Assembly (NCBI RefSeq): GCF_900112035.1
Contig: NZ_FOKC01000001.1
Location: 310,001 to 374,000, forward strand
From: Nocardioides alpinus
Lineage (GTDB): Bacteria > Actinomycetota > Actinomycetes > Propionibacteriales > Nocardioidaceae
Direction of reading: 5' to 3'
Length of the DNA: 64,000 nucleotides
Part shown: positions 50,975 to 63,024 of the stretch, piece by piece
How positions within the stretch are numbered: the stretch's first letter is position 1
Layout of the letters: the number at the start of each line of letters is the position of its first letter
Notes under the pieces: generated by a model
The model's input: the letters and a program-made list of their open reading frames with translations, nothing else
Told to the model about the DNA's origin: nothing
Databases searched by the model: none
Translations under genes and position numbers: made by a program

Positions 50975-52978
50975 CTAGACCCAGAACCCGCGCCCGCCAC
51001 CGGCCCAGTCGCCGAACTGCTCGCGGTACGACGCTCCGGGCGCGCGCGAGCCGAGGTACGACCCCACGACCGCGGCGCCGAGGTCGTCGAGCTCGGGGCT
51101 GACCATGCGGCCGTCGACCCGTCGCGCCATCGAGTCGATGAAGCGTGCCAGGCCGGGGTCCTCGCCGAGCCGAAAGAACGTCACCTGGGCGCCGAGGCGC
51201 GCGGCCGCGTCGAGCTCGCGCACCGAGTGGGCGATGGTCAGCGGGTGCGGCGGGTAGGAGAACCACACCTCGCCGTCGGGCTCGAGGTGGGCGGTCGGCT
51301 CGCCGTCGGTGACGATCAGCAGGACCGGCTGGGCATTGGGGTGCTTGCGGAAGAACCGGTTGGCGAGCAGCAGCCCGTGGTGGAGGTTGGTGCCCTTGTC
51401 CCAGCGCGCGTCGAGACCGGTGAGCTCCTCGATCTCCATCACCTGCGCGTGCCGGCCGAAGGCGATCAGCTGGAGGTCGTCGCCGCGGAAGCGTGAACGG
51501 ATGAGCTGGTGCAGCGCCAGCGCGGTGCGCTTCATCGGCACCCACCGACCGTCCATCGCCATCGAGAACGACGTGTCGACGAGCAGCGCGACCGCTGCCT
51601 GGGTGCGGGCCTCTGTCTCGAGGACCTCGATGTCGTCGATCTGCAGGCGCACCGGGGCGGCGCCGCCCTGACGCAGGACGGCGTTGGTGATCGTCCGCGG
51701 CACGTCCCACGGCTCGGTGTCACCGAACTCCCACCGCCGGGTGGCGCCGGACGGCTCGCCGGCCGGGCCGGTCGTACGCGTCTCGCGGGCGCCGGAGCGA
51801 CCGCTCATCCGGTCCGCCACGTCGCGCAGCAACGCCTTGCCGAGCTGGCGCATCGCCTTCGGGGAGAGCCGCAGCTCGCCGTCCGAGCCACGCTTGAGGT
51901 AGCCGCTGTCGCGCAGGGCACGCTCGAGGTCCTGGAGGGTCTTCGCGGCGACCGCCGCCTCGGACCCGAGCTGGCCGGCGAGGGCGTCGAGGTCGACATC
52001 GTCGAGCCGCGCCCCGTGGTGGGACTGGGCGAGCTGGTCGGCCAGCGCGTCGAGCTGGGCGAGGTCCTGCAGCGCGCCGGTGCCGTCGCCGAGGCCCATC
52101 CCTGTCCCCGGCCCGCCCTCGAAGCTCTCCGACCCCGACCAGTCCTCACCCGGCCGCAGGGCCCGGAGGTTGGCGTCCATCCGGGCCAGCTGCTCGGTCA
52201 GCTGCGGAGACCCGAAGGCCTGCTGCGACAGCTCCATCAGCTCCTGGCGCTGCTCCTCGGTCATCGAGTTCATCATCCGCTGGGCAGCTGCGGCGCGCTG
52301 CGCGAGCGAGTCGAGCAGCTCGTCCATGTCCTGCGGGTTCTCCGGGAAGAAGTCGCCGTGCTTGTCCATGAAGTCACGGAAGTCCTCGTCGGTGTCCGCA
52401 CCCGACGCATGCTTCTCGAGCAGGTCGTTGAGGTCGGAGAGCATCTCCGCGACGGCCTGGCGGTCCTCCTCGGTGGCGCCCTCGAGCGCCTGCTTCATCC
52501 CGGCGAAGCGCTGGTCGAGCAGCTCGCGGCCCAGCAGGTCCTTGATCTCGTCATAGGCCTCGCGCGCCTCGCTCGACTGCCAGTCGTAGGACGCCAGCTC
52601 ACTCACCGCAGCGGCCGTCGACGGAGAGAGGTTGTCGAGCATCATCTCCCGGAAGTCGCGGTCGCCGTCGTCCATCGTGATGTCGCGCGCCAGCTGTCCC
52701 CGCTCCGCGCGCACGGCCTTGTCCAGCAGCTCGCGGACCTCGCGCATGGTGCCGTCGAGGTTGTTGCGCTGGAGGATCTCGCGCCGGCGCTCGGCGACCT
52801 TGCGGGCCAGCTCGTCGAGCCCGGCCTGGTCGGGGCTGCCACGCCGGAGGAACTCCCGCATCGCGTGCTCGGGGCTGTAGCCGGCCATCACGTCCTGGCC
52901 GATCGCGTCGAGTGCCTCGGCGAGGTCGACCGGCGGCGCCAGCGGGTCGCCGCCGTCGTACCGCTTGAAGCGGCTCAT
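50975..52978 (-). CDS. VWA-domain protein of a MoxR/VWA operon (Rv0959-like)
   Basis: A 667-residue cytosolic protein. Residues 1-450 are helical and charged (RRREILQRNNLDGTMREVRE, SYDWQSSEAREAYDEIKDLL), probably forming long helices. The C-terminal von Willebrand A domain has the metal (MIDAS) motif VDTSFSMAM, followed by GTNLHHGLLLANRFF and LIVTDGEPTAHLEP. VWA proteins of this kind work with a Mg-chelatase/MoxR-type AAA ATPase to remodel or insert metal into a partner. From memory the pair Rv0958/Rv0959 has nearly the same lengths. It starts at ATG 52978, overlapping the GNAT gene (ATGA). Confidence 0.9.
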   Translation of the reverse strand: MSRFKRYDGGDPLAPPVDLAEALDAIGQDVMAGYSPEHAMREFLRRGSPDQAGLDELARKVAERRREILQRNNLDGTMREVRELLDKAVRAERGQLARDITMDDGDRDFREMMLDNLSPSTAAAVSELASYDWQSSEAREAYDEIKDLLGRELLDQRFAGMKQALEGATEEDRQAVAEMLSDLNDLLEKHASGADTDEDFRDFMDKHGDFFPENPQDMDELLDSLAQRAAAAQRMMNSMTEEQRQELMELSQQAFGSPQLTEQLARMDANLRALRPGEDWSGSESFEGGPGTGMGLGDGTGALQDLAQLDALADQLAQSHHGARLDDVDLDALAGQLGSEAAVAAKTLQDLERALRDSGYLKRGSDGELRLSPKAMRQLGKALLRDVADRMSGRSGARETRTTGPAGEPSGATRRWEFGDTEPWDVPRTITNAVLRQGGAAPVRLQIDDIEVLETEARTQAAVALLVDTSFSMAMDGRWVPMKRTALALHQLIRSRFRGDDLQLIAFGRHAQVMEIEELTGLDARWDKGTNLHHGLLLANRFFRKHPNAQPVLLIVTDGEPTAHLEPDGEVWFSYPPHPLTIAHSVRELDAAARLGAQVTFFRLGEDPGLARFIDSMARRVDGRMVSPELDDLGAAVVGSYLGSRAPGASYREQFGDWAGGGRGFWV

Positions 52979-53488
52979 CGCAGCGCCTTCCTGAACCACA
53001 GGTCGTCCGGCCAGTGGGGATCCGCCGACCGCTCGACCTCCGCGAAGCCGTGGGCCTCGTAGAACCCGACCGCCCGGTCGTTGCCGTCGACGACCTCGAG
53101 CCACAGCTCGTCGCCCTCGACCAGCGTCTCGATCTCGGCGAGCAGCCGGCTCCCGAGGCCCAGGCCCTGGTGGTCGGGGTGGACGTAGAGCTTCCACATC
53201 ACCTCGCGCTCCCCCGTGACGTCGGGGAAGTCGCGGTAGGACCGGGTCAGCCGGCCCAGGTTGGCCAGCGCGACCACCTGACCGTCGCGCTCGGCGACGA
53301 CGTGAACGTTGCGCTCCAGGGAGGTGGCGAAGACCTCTGGCGTCCACCACTCGTCGAGCATCCGCTGGGCGTACGCCGCGTCGATCGGGCCGTAGGTCGG
53401 TGGCACGACGGCGCGGCCGAGCTCGACGAAGGACGCGATGTCCTCCACGGTGCCGCGCCGGAGGGTGCCGGTGGCGAGTGGACGAGTG

Positions 53489-53496
<8 letters not shown>
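52975..53496 (-). CDS. GNAT-family N-acetyltransferase inside the MoxR/VWA operon
   Basis: A 173-residue GNAT. The acetyl-CoA loop is HPDHQGLGLGSRLL, with MWKLYVHPD before it and GFYEAHGFAEVERS at the C-terminus. It overlaps the AAA gene by eight bases and the VWA gene by four, so it is co-translated with them. An acetyltransferase between a MoxR-like ATPase and its VWA partner is unusual and may modify one of them or their client. Substrate unknown. Confidence 0.88.
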
Positions 53497-57056
<3,560 letters not shown>

Positions 57057-57083
57057 CCGGGCACGTGCGTCGGACAGGCAGGA

Positions 57084-57113
57084 AGGCCCGACGCCGGTGA
57101 GGGCGTCGGGCCT
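57084..57113. terminator. Bidirectional terminator between kinase and DoxX genes
   Basis: Perfect 12-base stem (AGGCCCGACGCC / GGCGTCGGGCCT) with loop GGTGAG, 27 bases after the kinase stop and 14 bases from the convergent DoxX-type stop. Confidence 0.85.
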
Positions 57114-57127
57114 CCGGGGCCTGCTGG

Positions 57128-57721
57128 TCACCGCAGGACGGGGTGTTGCTCCACCACGCCGATGCGGTTCCACCAGTGACCCAGCCCCCACGTGGTGCCG
57201 GCCGCGCCAAGGGCGAGGACCGCCATCACGATCACGCCGACGAGGTGGTCGTCGACGACAGGGTTGTTCTCCAGCGGGAGCGACGCGGCGTACATGAACG
57301 CGTACATCAGTGCGCCAGCCGCGGTGCCGAACCGCATGGCCACCCCGAGCAGCAGCGAGATGCCGATGCCGAGCAGGCCGAGCATGAACAGCCACTCGAC
57401 GAACACCGAGTCGGCCATGCCGTTGAAGAAGCTCTTGAAGGGGTTGTCCTCCGGGACCCCGAAGGCGAGGAAGCCCTCGGTCGGGCTGCCACCGTTGATC
57501 CAGGCGGCAGGACCGAAGCGGTCCAGGGTGCCTTCCTGGTCGTAGCCGGTGTGGAACCCCAGCGCGAGCAGCTTGTCGAGGAAGGCCCAGAGGAAGGTGA
57601 CTCCGAAGGCGATCCGCAGGGTGGCCAGGGCCCGGTCGAACCAGGGGCCTCGGTCGTTGTGGTCGGTGACGGGCGAGCCCGTGGGGTCTGCCTCGTGCTG
57701 GTGACGATGGATGACGCTCAT
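57128..57721 (-). CDS. DoxX-family membrane protein, probable DevR target
   Basis: A 197-residue protein with four transmembrane helices: ATLRIAFGVTFLWAFLDKLL in helix 1, VEWLFMLGLLGIGISLLLGV in helix 3, GALMYAFMYAASLPLENNPV and VIVMAVLALGAAG. The N-terminus is His-rich (VIHRHQHEAD). DoxX-type proteins associate with quinone or thiol redox systems. The ATG at 57721 sits nine bases after AGGAGG; the ATG at 57727 is also possible. A DosR-type box 92 bases upstream and flanking DevR/DevS-like genes suggest hypoxic induction. Confidence 0.85.
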   Translation of the reverse strand: MSVIHRHQHEADPTGSPVTDHNDRGPWFDRALATLRIAFGVTFLWAFLDKLLALGFHTGYDQEGTLDRFGPAAWINGGSPTEGFLAFGVPEDNPFKSFFNGMADSVFVEWLFMLGLLGIGISLLLGVAMRFGTAAGALMYAFMYAASLPLENNPVVDDHLVGVIVMAVLALGAAGTTWGLGHWWNRIGVVEQHPVLR

Positions 57722-57812
57722 CGTCATCCCCTCCTTCGGTGGTGGTTTCTGGGTCACCACCAGAGTCGCGTGGATGCGCCGCGCCCATCAGGGTCGGCGG
57801 TCACCACGCGGG

Positions 57813-57826
57813 GGGACCTAAGTCCC
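57813..57826 (-). promoter_or_regulatory. DosR/DevR-type box upstream of the DoxX gene
   Basis: GGGACCTAAGTCCC fits the DosR consensus throughout (GGGAC, CTAA, GTCCC). It lies between the response-regulator stop and the DoxX start on the same strand, 92 bases before that ATG. Confidence 0.7.
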
Positions 57827-57843
57827 CACCCCCTGGGCCGGCG

Positions 57844-58485
57844 TCAGCTGCCGAGCAGCTTGGAGGCCAGCACGGCCGCCTGCGTACGCCGCTCGAGGCC
57901 GAGCTTGGCGAGGATGCTGGAGACGTAGTTCTTGACCGTCTTCTCGGCGAGGAACATCTGCTCGGCGATCTGCCGGTTGGTCAGGCCCTCGGCGATGTGG
58001 CCGAGCAGGATGCGCTCCTGGTCGGTGAGCGAGGCCAGCTCGTCCGGCGTACCCGGGCCGTTGCGGATCCGCTCGAGCACGGTGGCGGTCATCGCCGGGT
58101 CGATGAGCGACTTGCCGGCCGCCACGTGGCGCACGGCGGTGACCAGGTCGGAGCTGCGGATCTCCTTGAGGACGTAGCCCGCGGCACCGGCCATGATCGC
58201 GGCGAACAGCGCCTCGTCGTCGTCGTACGACGTCAGGATGAGGGCGTTGATCGACGGATCGACCGCCCGCACCGAGCGGCACACCTCGATGCCCGACCCG
58301 TCGGGCAGGCGGGCGTCGAGCACCGCGACGTCGGGCCGCAGGGCGGGGATCCGGGCGGTGGCCTCGACGGCGCTGGCGGACTCACCGACCACCTCGATGT
58401 CGTCCTGCTGCTCGAGCAGGAACCTGAGCCCCTCGCGTACGACGTCGTGGTCGTCGAGGAGGTAGACGCGGATCGGAGGGGCCAT
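57844..58485 (-). CDS. NarL/DevR-type response regulator
   Basis: A 213-residue regulator. The receiver has acidic pocket Asp11-Asp12, phospho-acceptor Asp57 (VAVLDARLPDGSG) and Lys in GYVLKEIRSS. The C-terminal LuxR helix-turn-helix (residues about 150-195) reads LTDQERILLGHIAEGLTNRQ followed by LAEKTVKNYVSSILAKLGL, close to DevR/DosR. Starting at ATG 58485 gives the normal receiver start (PPIRVYLLDDHDVVREG). It is the likely partner of the GAF kinase 0.8 kb away and the binder of both DosR-type boxes. Confidence 0.92.
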   Translation of the reverse strand: MAPPIRVYLLDDHDVVREGLRFLLEQQDDIEVVGESASAVEATARIPALRPDVAVLDARLPDGSGIEVCRSVRAVDPSINALILTSYDDDEALFAAIMAGAAGYVLKEIRSSDLVTAVRHVAAGKSLIDPAMTATVLERIRNGPGTPDELASLTDQERILLGHIAEGLTNRQIAEQMFLAEKTVKNYVSSILAKLGLERRTQAAVLASKLLGS

Positions 58486-58513
58486 GGGGACATTCCACCA
58501 GACCGGCCCGCCC

Positions 58514-58544
58514 ACCGGTCCAGATCACCGGTCCAGATCACCGG
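58514..58544. repeat. 13-bp direct repeat between divergent genes
   Basis: ACCGGTCCAGATC occurs twice in tandem, followed by a partial third copy (ACCGG). It lies between the response regulator (start 58485) and the VOC gene (start 58579). Function unknown. Confidence 0.7.
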
Positions 58545-58578
58545 CGCCGAACCTCCGGATCGGGAGCAGACTGGACGG

Positions 58579-58962
58579 ATGTCCCTCACCCACCGCGCGG
58601 TCGCGATGATGCTGCCGGTCACCGACGTCGACAGCGCCCGCACGTTCTACTCCGAGTCACTGGGACTCGACTACACCGGCACCAACGACGAGGGCAGCGC
58701 GGTCTACGCGCTGGACGGCGGCTCGACGCTCGTCCTGCTGCCCCGCCCCGACGCCACTCCCTCGCCGAGCACGGCCGTGAGCTTCGAGGTCGACGACATC
58801 ACCGCGGAGATCAGCGCGCTCCGGGAGCGCGGCGTCGTCTTCGAGGACTACGACCTGCCGGACCTCCGCACCGTCGACCACGTCTGCGTGCTCGGTTCGG
58901 AGAAGGCCGCGTGGTTCAAGGATCCGGCGGGCAACGTGCTCTGCCTGCACGAGAACACCTGA
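58579..58962 (+). CDS. VOC-superfamily (glyoxalase-like) protein
   Basis: A 127-residue protein with paired beta-alpha-beta-beta-beta units: VAMMLPVTDVDSARTFYSES opens the first and AVSFEVDDITAEISALRERG the second, with WFKDPAGNVLCLHEN at the end. The glutamate-type metal site is not fully conserved, so enzyme activity is uncertain. The ATG at 58579 follows CAGACT and six bases. Confidence 0.87.
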   Translation: MSLTHRAVAMMLPVTDVDSARTFYSESLGLDYTGTNDEGSAVYALDGGSTLVLLPRPDATPSPSTAVSFEVDDITAEISALRERGVVFEDYDLPDLRTVDHVCVLGSEKAAWFKDPAGNVLCLHENT

Positions 58963-58970
58963 GCCGCGGC

Positions 58971-59507
58971 TCAGACGTCCGTCGCGCCGTCGATCGACTG
59001 GCGGATCAGGTCGGCGTGACCGGCGTGGCGGCAGTACTCCTCGACCATGTGGACCAGCACCCACCGCACGGTGGCCGTCGCGCCCTTGCCGGGGTCGCGC
59101 GGACGCGCGACGGGGCGGTCGAGCTCCGGGCCGTCGGCCAGGGCCGCGTCGAGGCACGCGTCGGAGCGCGCGATCGCCGCCGCGAGCAGCGCGTCGAGCT
59201 CGGCATGTGAGGCACCGGCGGCGCTGTGCCAGTCCCAGTCGGGGTCGTCGTCCCAGGGGGCGGTGTCCCACGGCGGGGCCGGCTCCTCGGCGCGCAGGTG
59301 GTAGGAGAACCAGTAGTCCTCCACGAAGGCGAGGTGCTTGACCATCCCACCGAGCGTGAGGTCGCTCGGCGGGAGGGTCTGGTCGAGCTGGGCGTCGGTC
59401 AGGCCGGAGGCCTGCAACCGGATCGTGGCGCGGTAGCGGTCGAGGAAGCTGCGCAGCATCCCGACCTCGTCGTTGCTGTACGCCGGGTCGGCGCGCTCGA
59501 TCGTCAT
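58971..59507 (-). CDS. DinB/DUF664-family protein
   Basis: A 178-residue four-helix-bundle protein. Candidate metal ligands are His in MVKHLAFVEDYWFSYHL and in VHMVEEYCRHAGHADLIRQ, the DinB/DUF664 pattern. Relatives include mycothiol- or bacillithiol-dependent thiol transferases, which would suit a mycothiol producer, but this is not shown. The ATG at 59507 follows TAGCGT and seven bases. It converges with the VOC gene. Confidence 0.87.
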   Translation of the reverse strand: MTIERADPAYSNDEVGMLRSFLDRYRATIRLQASGLTDAQLDQTLPPSDLTLGGMVKHLAFVEDYWFSYHLRAEEPAPPWDTAPWDDDPDWDWHSAAGASHAELDALLAAAIARSDACLDAALADGPELDRPVARPRDPGKGATATVRWVLVHMVEEYCRHAGHADLIRQSIDGATDV

Positions 59508-59525
59508 GGGAGCGACGCTAGCGCC

Positions 59526-60116
59526 TCAGAGCGCCGGCCCCTCGCCACGCAGCTTGTCGACCTCGGCCATCGCCTCACGCAGGTAGCCGAGCCACTCGTC
59601 GGCGTGCTCGCCGACCAACCGGACCGACCACGCCAAGGCGTCGGAGCGCGACCGCGCGACGCCGGCGTCGACGAGGGTGTCGAGCACCTGCCGCTCGGGC
59701 TGCCGCAGCCGGGTCATCACCGGGGCGGCCACGTGCGTGAAGAGCGCCTCGGTGCCCCCGAGCCGCACCCCCCACGACACGGTGCGCTGGTAGCGGGCCT
59801 GGGCCTCGAGAGCGATCTCGATGCGCTCGGCCTTGGTCTCGGCGCGGAACCGGCCGATCCGGCCCTCCGCCTCGGAGCCCTCCACCACGTCACCCAGCGT
59901 GCCGAGCACGGTGATCTCCTCGCGGTCCGTGCGGACCTCGATCTCGCTGAACCACCCCTCGGGCAGTCGCCCGCGGAACCAGTCGGCAGCATCGGCGGCG
60001 GCGGGGAGGTCGGCGACCTGCCAGCCGCCGCGGCGTCCGCCACGCCCCCGTCCTTCTCCTCGGCCTTCTCCTCGGCCACGTCCCCGTCCCTCTTCGTTGT
60101 CATCTCGGGTCATCAT
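59526..60116 (-). CDS. Unknown protein with Arg/Gly-rich N-terminus and ribbon-helix-helix-like C-terminus
   Basis: A 196-residue protein not assigned to a family. Residues 8-32 are low-complexity Arg/Gly/Glu (GRGRGEGRGEGRGRGGRRGG). A central domain has WFRGRLPEGWFSEIEVRTDR. Residues about 145-175 (LDTLVDAGVARSRSDALAWS) resemble the ribbon-helix-helix turn of small DNA-binding proteins. AAGGAG precedes the ATG pair at 60116/60113. Its promoter region has three TTACA repeats with 8-bp spacing, matching how such proteins bind in tandem. DNA binding and autoregulation are inferences. Confidence 0.65.
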   Translation of the reverse strand: MMTRDDNEEGRGRGRGEGRGEGRGRGGRRGGWQVADLPAAADAADWFRGRLPEGWFSEIEVRTDREEITVLGTLGDVVEGSEAEGRIGRFRAETKAERIEIALEAQARYQRTVSWGVRLGGTEALFTHVAAPVMTRLRQPERQVLDTLVDAGVARSRSDALAWSVRLVGEHADEWLGYLREAMAEVDKLRGEGPAL

Positions 60117-60138
60117 GAGCGTTCTCCTTGTGTGTTGC

Positions 60139-60159
60139 TTACATGATTACACCCTTACA
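60139..60159. promoter_or_regulatory. Three TTACA repeats, 8-bp spacing, possible operator
   Basis: TTACA at 60139, 60147 and 60155 lies in an unusually A/T-rich gap between the RHH-like gene (minus) and the YchJ-like gene (plus). On the minus strand TTGGCT and TAATCA, 17 bases apart, could be -35 and -10, so the repeats would cover the promoter. Confidence 0.5.
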
Positions 60160-60193
60160 ACCCACGAGCCAAGCCCTTTGTTCCGGTCCTACG

Positions 60194-60559
60194 ATGAGCA
60201 CCGTGTACCCCCTGCAGAAGACGTGCCCCTGCGGCACCGGAGCGACGTACGACGCCTGCTGCGGGCCGCTGCTGGCCCACACCGCGCAGGCGGGCTCACC
60301 GGAGCAGCTGATGCGCTCGCGCTACACCGCCCACGTCACCGGCGACGCGGACCACCTGTACCGCACCTGGCACCCGCGCACGCGGCCCGACGACATCGCC
60401 CTCGACCCGACCACCCGGTGGACGGGCCTGGAGATCCTGCGCGCCGAGGGCGACACAGTGGAGTTCGTGGCCACCTCCGAGAGCGGCCGGATGCACGAGG
60501 TCAGCAGGTTCGAGCAGCGGGCGGGGCGCTGGGTGTACGTCGACGGCGACGTGTCCTGA
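60194..60559 (+). CDS. YchJ-family protein with SEC-C motif
   Basis: A 121-residue protein. The N-terminal zinc motif CPCGTGATYDACCGPLL is of the SEC-C type, followed by the NTF2-like YchJ core (PEQLMRSRYTAHVTGDADHL, YRTWHPRTRP, WTGLEILRAE). Function unknown; SEC-C can bind zinc and ribosomes. ATG 60194 is given, but TACGAT covers it and lies seven bases before an in-frame GTG at 60203, which may be the true leaderless start. Confidence 0.87.
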   Translation: MSTVYPLQKTCPCGTGATYDACCGPLLAHTAQAGSPEQLMRSRYTAHVTGDADHLYRTWHPRTRPDDIALDPTTRWTGLEILRAEGDTVEFVATSESGRMHEVSRFEQRAGRWVYVDGDVS

Positions 60560-60573
60560 TGTCCTGACGGCCC

Positions 60574-61197
60574 TCAGCCGTCGACCCAGCGCTCGCCTAC
60601 CGGCACCGGGAGGCTGCCGCCGGCGGTCGCGGACGCGACCAGGTGCGTCACCGCCTCGACCTCGCCGGGGGCGGCTGCCAGGAGCAGCCTGACCCGGGCG
60701 TCGTACGACACCTCCAGGACCGTGACGCCCCGCGCGCGCAGGTCGCCCTCGACCCGGCCGGCCTCCGCGTGGTCCATTTCGAGGGCGAGCTCGGTCAGCA
60801 GGGAACGACGGACGGTGCCGGCTTCGGCCAGGGCAGCCCGGACAGCGCCGCCGTAGGCCCGCACGAGTCCGCCGGCACCGAGCAGCGTGCCGCCGAACCA
60901 CCTGGACACCACGGCAGCGACGTCGCTGACTCCCGCGCCCCGGAGCACCTCCAGCATCGGCGCACCCGCGGTGCCGCCCGGCTCGCCGTCGTCGGAGGAG
61001 CGCTGCACGTCGCCGCCGGGACCGAGGACGAAGGCTGAGCAGTGGTGCCGGGCGTCCCAGTGCTCGCGCCGCAGCTCGGCGACCATCGCCCGCGCCCGGT
61101 CCTCGTCCCCGAGCCTGCGCAGCGTGCACACGAACCTCGAGCCACGGTCCTCGACCTCGGCCGTGACGTCCCGGCCGACGGTGAGGTAGGACGTCAC
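60574..61197 (-). CDS. YigZ/IMPACT-family protein
   Basis: A 207-residue protein. The N-terminal UPF0029 domain shows RFVCTLRRLGDEDRARAM, HHCSAFVLGP, SSDDGEPGGTAGAPML and VVSRWFGGTLLGAGGLVRAY; a C-terminal DUF1949 domain follows (about 135-207). In eukaryotes IMPACT regulates Gcn2; bacterial YigZ has no settled role. GTG 61197 overlaps the upstream BrkB stop (GTGA). The length agrees with E. coli YigZ. Confidence 0.92.
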   Translation of the reverse strand: MTSYLTVGRDVTAEVEDRGSRFVCTLRRLGDEDRARAMVAELRREHWDARHHCSAFVLGPGGDVQRSSDDGEPGGTAGAPMLEVLRGAGVSDVAAVVSRWFGGTLLGAGGLVRAYGGAVRAALAEAGTVRRSLLTELALEMDHAEAGRVEGDLRARGVTVLEVSYDARVRLLLAAAPGEVEAVTHLVASATAGGSLPVPVGERWVDG

Positions 61198-62210
61198 GAC
61201 GATGTGGACCGCACCTCCGGCTCTGGCTCTGGTTCCGGCTCTGGTTCCTGCCAGGTCACCGAGACCTTCTCGAACCCCTTGTGCCGCTGCATGCGCGCGT
61301 AGGACGCATAGGCGCGACGGTCGGCATCGGTGAGCTCGACGTTGTCGGTGAACGGCGTGAGCAGCGCCCGCGGCCAGAGCCGGCGGCTGAGCACGACGTT
61401 GACCTCCATCGCCAGCACGGCCATCACGGCGCCGATCCACAGGAAGCCGATGAGGCCGAGGACCAGGCCGAAGGTCTTGGTCATCGAGGTGGTGTCGACC
61501 AGCACGCGGTCGACGTACGCCGCTCCGGCGTACTGCAGCCCCTGCCACATCACCGCGAGGGTGAAGCCGCCCGGCGCGGCTCGGCGGAAGGAGTGCTGTC
61601 CGGTCGCGGCATAGCGGAAGAGGAGGGCGAGGAACGTGCCAACGACCAGGACTGTCAGCACCGGCAGCACGACCTTCAGGCCCGTGCCGAGCACCTCGGT
61701 GAACAGGTCGGTGGTGCTGGCGACGGTCGACACGATCGACACCGCGAGCAACGAGAAGCCGGCGGTGACCAGCAGCACGAGGGTCTTGACCCTGGCGTAG
61801 AACGGGTTGGGCCGGCTGTTGCGCGGCACCGACCAGGCGACGTGCTGGGTGTTCTGCAGCGCCTGCCCGAGCCCCATCGCGCCGTAGAGCGCAGCGAGGC
61901 CACCGACCACGACACCGGCGAACGAGCCCTGCAGTCCGTCCGGGCGCCCGAGCTCGTCACCGATGATCGGGAACTGCGCGAGGGCGGAGTCGAGGATCGC
62001 CTCCTGCCAGTCGGGCTCGCCACGCAGGATGATGCCCAGGATCGACGTGCCCAGCAGCATCAGCGGGAAGATCGCGATGAAGGCGTAGTAGGTCAGCGCG
62101 GACGCGAGGTAGGGACCCTGGTCGTCGAAGTACTTGTAGACCACCGCGAGCGGGAAGCCCAGGACGGGGTGGCGACGCTGGAAGGCGTCGACGCGCGGGA
62201 CCGCTGGCAC
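61194..62210 (-). CDS. YihY/BrkB-family membrane protein (copy 2) with EP-repeat tail
   Basis: A 338-residue membrane protein with six helices: ASALTYYAFIAIFPLMLLGT, GLGQALQNTQHVAWSVPRNS and GLVLGLIGFLWIGAVMAVLA. The C-terminal tail ends in five or six Glu-Pro pairs (QEPEPEPEPEPEVRSTSS), encoded by short G/C repeats at 61214-61250. GTG 62210 follows TAGCCT and six bases. It overlaps the YigZ-type gene by four bases. It is only distantly related to the other BrkB copy. Confidence 0.88.
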   Translation of the reverse strand: MPAVPRVDAFQRRHPVLGFPLAVVYKYFDDQGPYLASALTYYAFIAIFPLMLLGTSILGIILRGEPDWQEAILDSALAQFPIIGDELGRPDGLQGSFAGVVVGGLAALYGAMGLGQALQNTQHVAWSVPRNSRPNPFYARVKTLVLLVTAGFSLLAVSIVSTVASTTDLFTEVLGTGLKVVLPVLTVLVVGTFLALLFRYAATGQHSFRRAAPGGFTLAVMWQGLQYAGAAYVDRVLVDTTSMTKTFGLVLGLIGFLWIGAVMAVLAMEVNVVLSRRLWPRALLTPFTDNVELTDADRRAYASYARMQRHKGFEKVSVTWQEPEPEPEPEPEVRSTSS

Positions 62211-62243
62211 GAGGTGAGGCTACCGCTCACCACCACTCCGGCC

Positions 62244-63023
62244 TCACCACCAGCCCAGCACGTCGCCGCCGAGTCGAACGACGAAGGCGGAGACCACGAT
62301 GAGGAAGAACACCCGGACGAACCTCGCGCCGCGCGCCATCGCGACGCGGGCGCCGAGGTAGCCGCCGACGATGTTGGCCGCGGCCATCGGCAGCGCGAGC
62401 TCCCAGATGACCGCGCCCTGCGGGACGAAGACGATCAGCGCGGCGAGGTTGGTGGCCCAGTTGGCGAGCTTGGCCTTGGCCGAGGCCTCGAGGAAGTTGT
62501 AGCCGAGGATGCCGACCAGCGCGAAGACGAGGAACGAGCCGGTGCCCGGACCGATCGCGCCGTCGTAGAAGCCGATCGTGAGGCCGGTGAGGACGACCAT
62601 CGACACGTGCTTGCCGCCGCTGAAGCGCAGGGCGGTCAGCTGGCCCACGTCGGGTCGCACGAGGACGTATCCCCCGACGAGCACGAGCACGACGAGGATG
62701 ATCGGGTCGAACGCGCTGCGCGGCAGCAGCGAGGCGACGAGGGCCCCGCCGGCGGACCCGATGAAGGCGGCCAGCATCAGCGGCAGGAAGGTCCGCGGGT
62801 CGGGGCGGATGCGTCGGACGTACGTCGCCGCGCTGATGGAGGTGCCGCAGAAGGACGCGAGCTTGTTGGTCGCCGCGATCTGGACGACCGAGGCGCCGGG
62901 CAGGCCGATGAGCAGCGCCGGCAGCTGCACCAGTCCGCCACCACCGACGACGGCGTCGACGAAGCCCGCGGCCAGGGCCGCGAGGACCAGGAAGCCGATG
63001 ACCTCCAGGGACAGGTCACTCAC
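62244..63023 (-). CDS. TauE/SafE-family anion exporter
   Basis: A 259-residue membrane protein with about eight helices. Family loops: AAGFVDAVVGGGGLVQLPAL near the N-terminus and GFYDGAIGPGTGSFLVFAL in the middle, the duplicated TauE/SafE motif. Members move sulfite, sulfoacetate or related anions. Position two genes after cbs suggests sulfur metabolism. GTG 63023 starts one base after the stop of the lipoprotein gene. Confidence 0.92.
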   Translation of the reverse strand: MSDLSLEVIGFLVLAALAAGFVDAVVGGGGLVQLPALLIGLPGASVVQIAATNKLASFCGTSISAATYVRRIRPDPRTFLPLMLAAFIGSAGGALVASLLPRSAFDPIILVVLVLVGGYVLVRPDVGQLTALRFSGGKHVSMVVLTGLTIGFYDGAIGPGTGSFLVFALVGILGYNFLEASAKAKLANWATNLAALIVFVPQGAVIWELALPMAAANIVGGYLGARVAMARGARFVRVFFLIVVSAFVVRLGGDVLGWW

Positions 63024-63024
63024 G

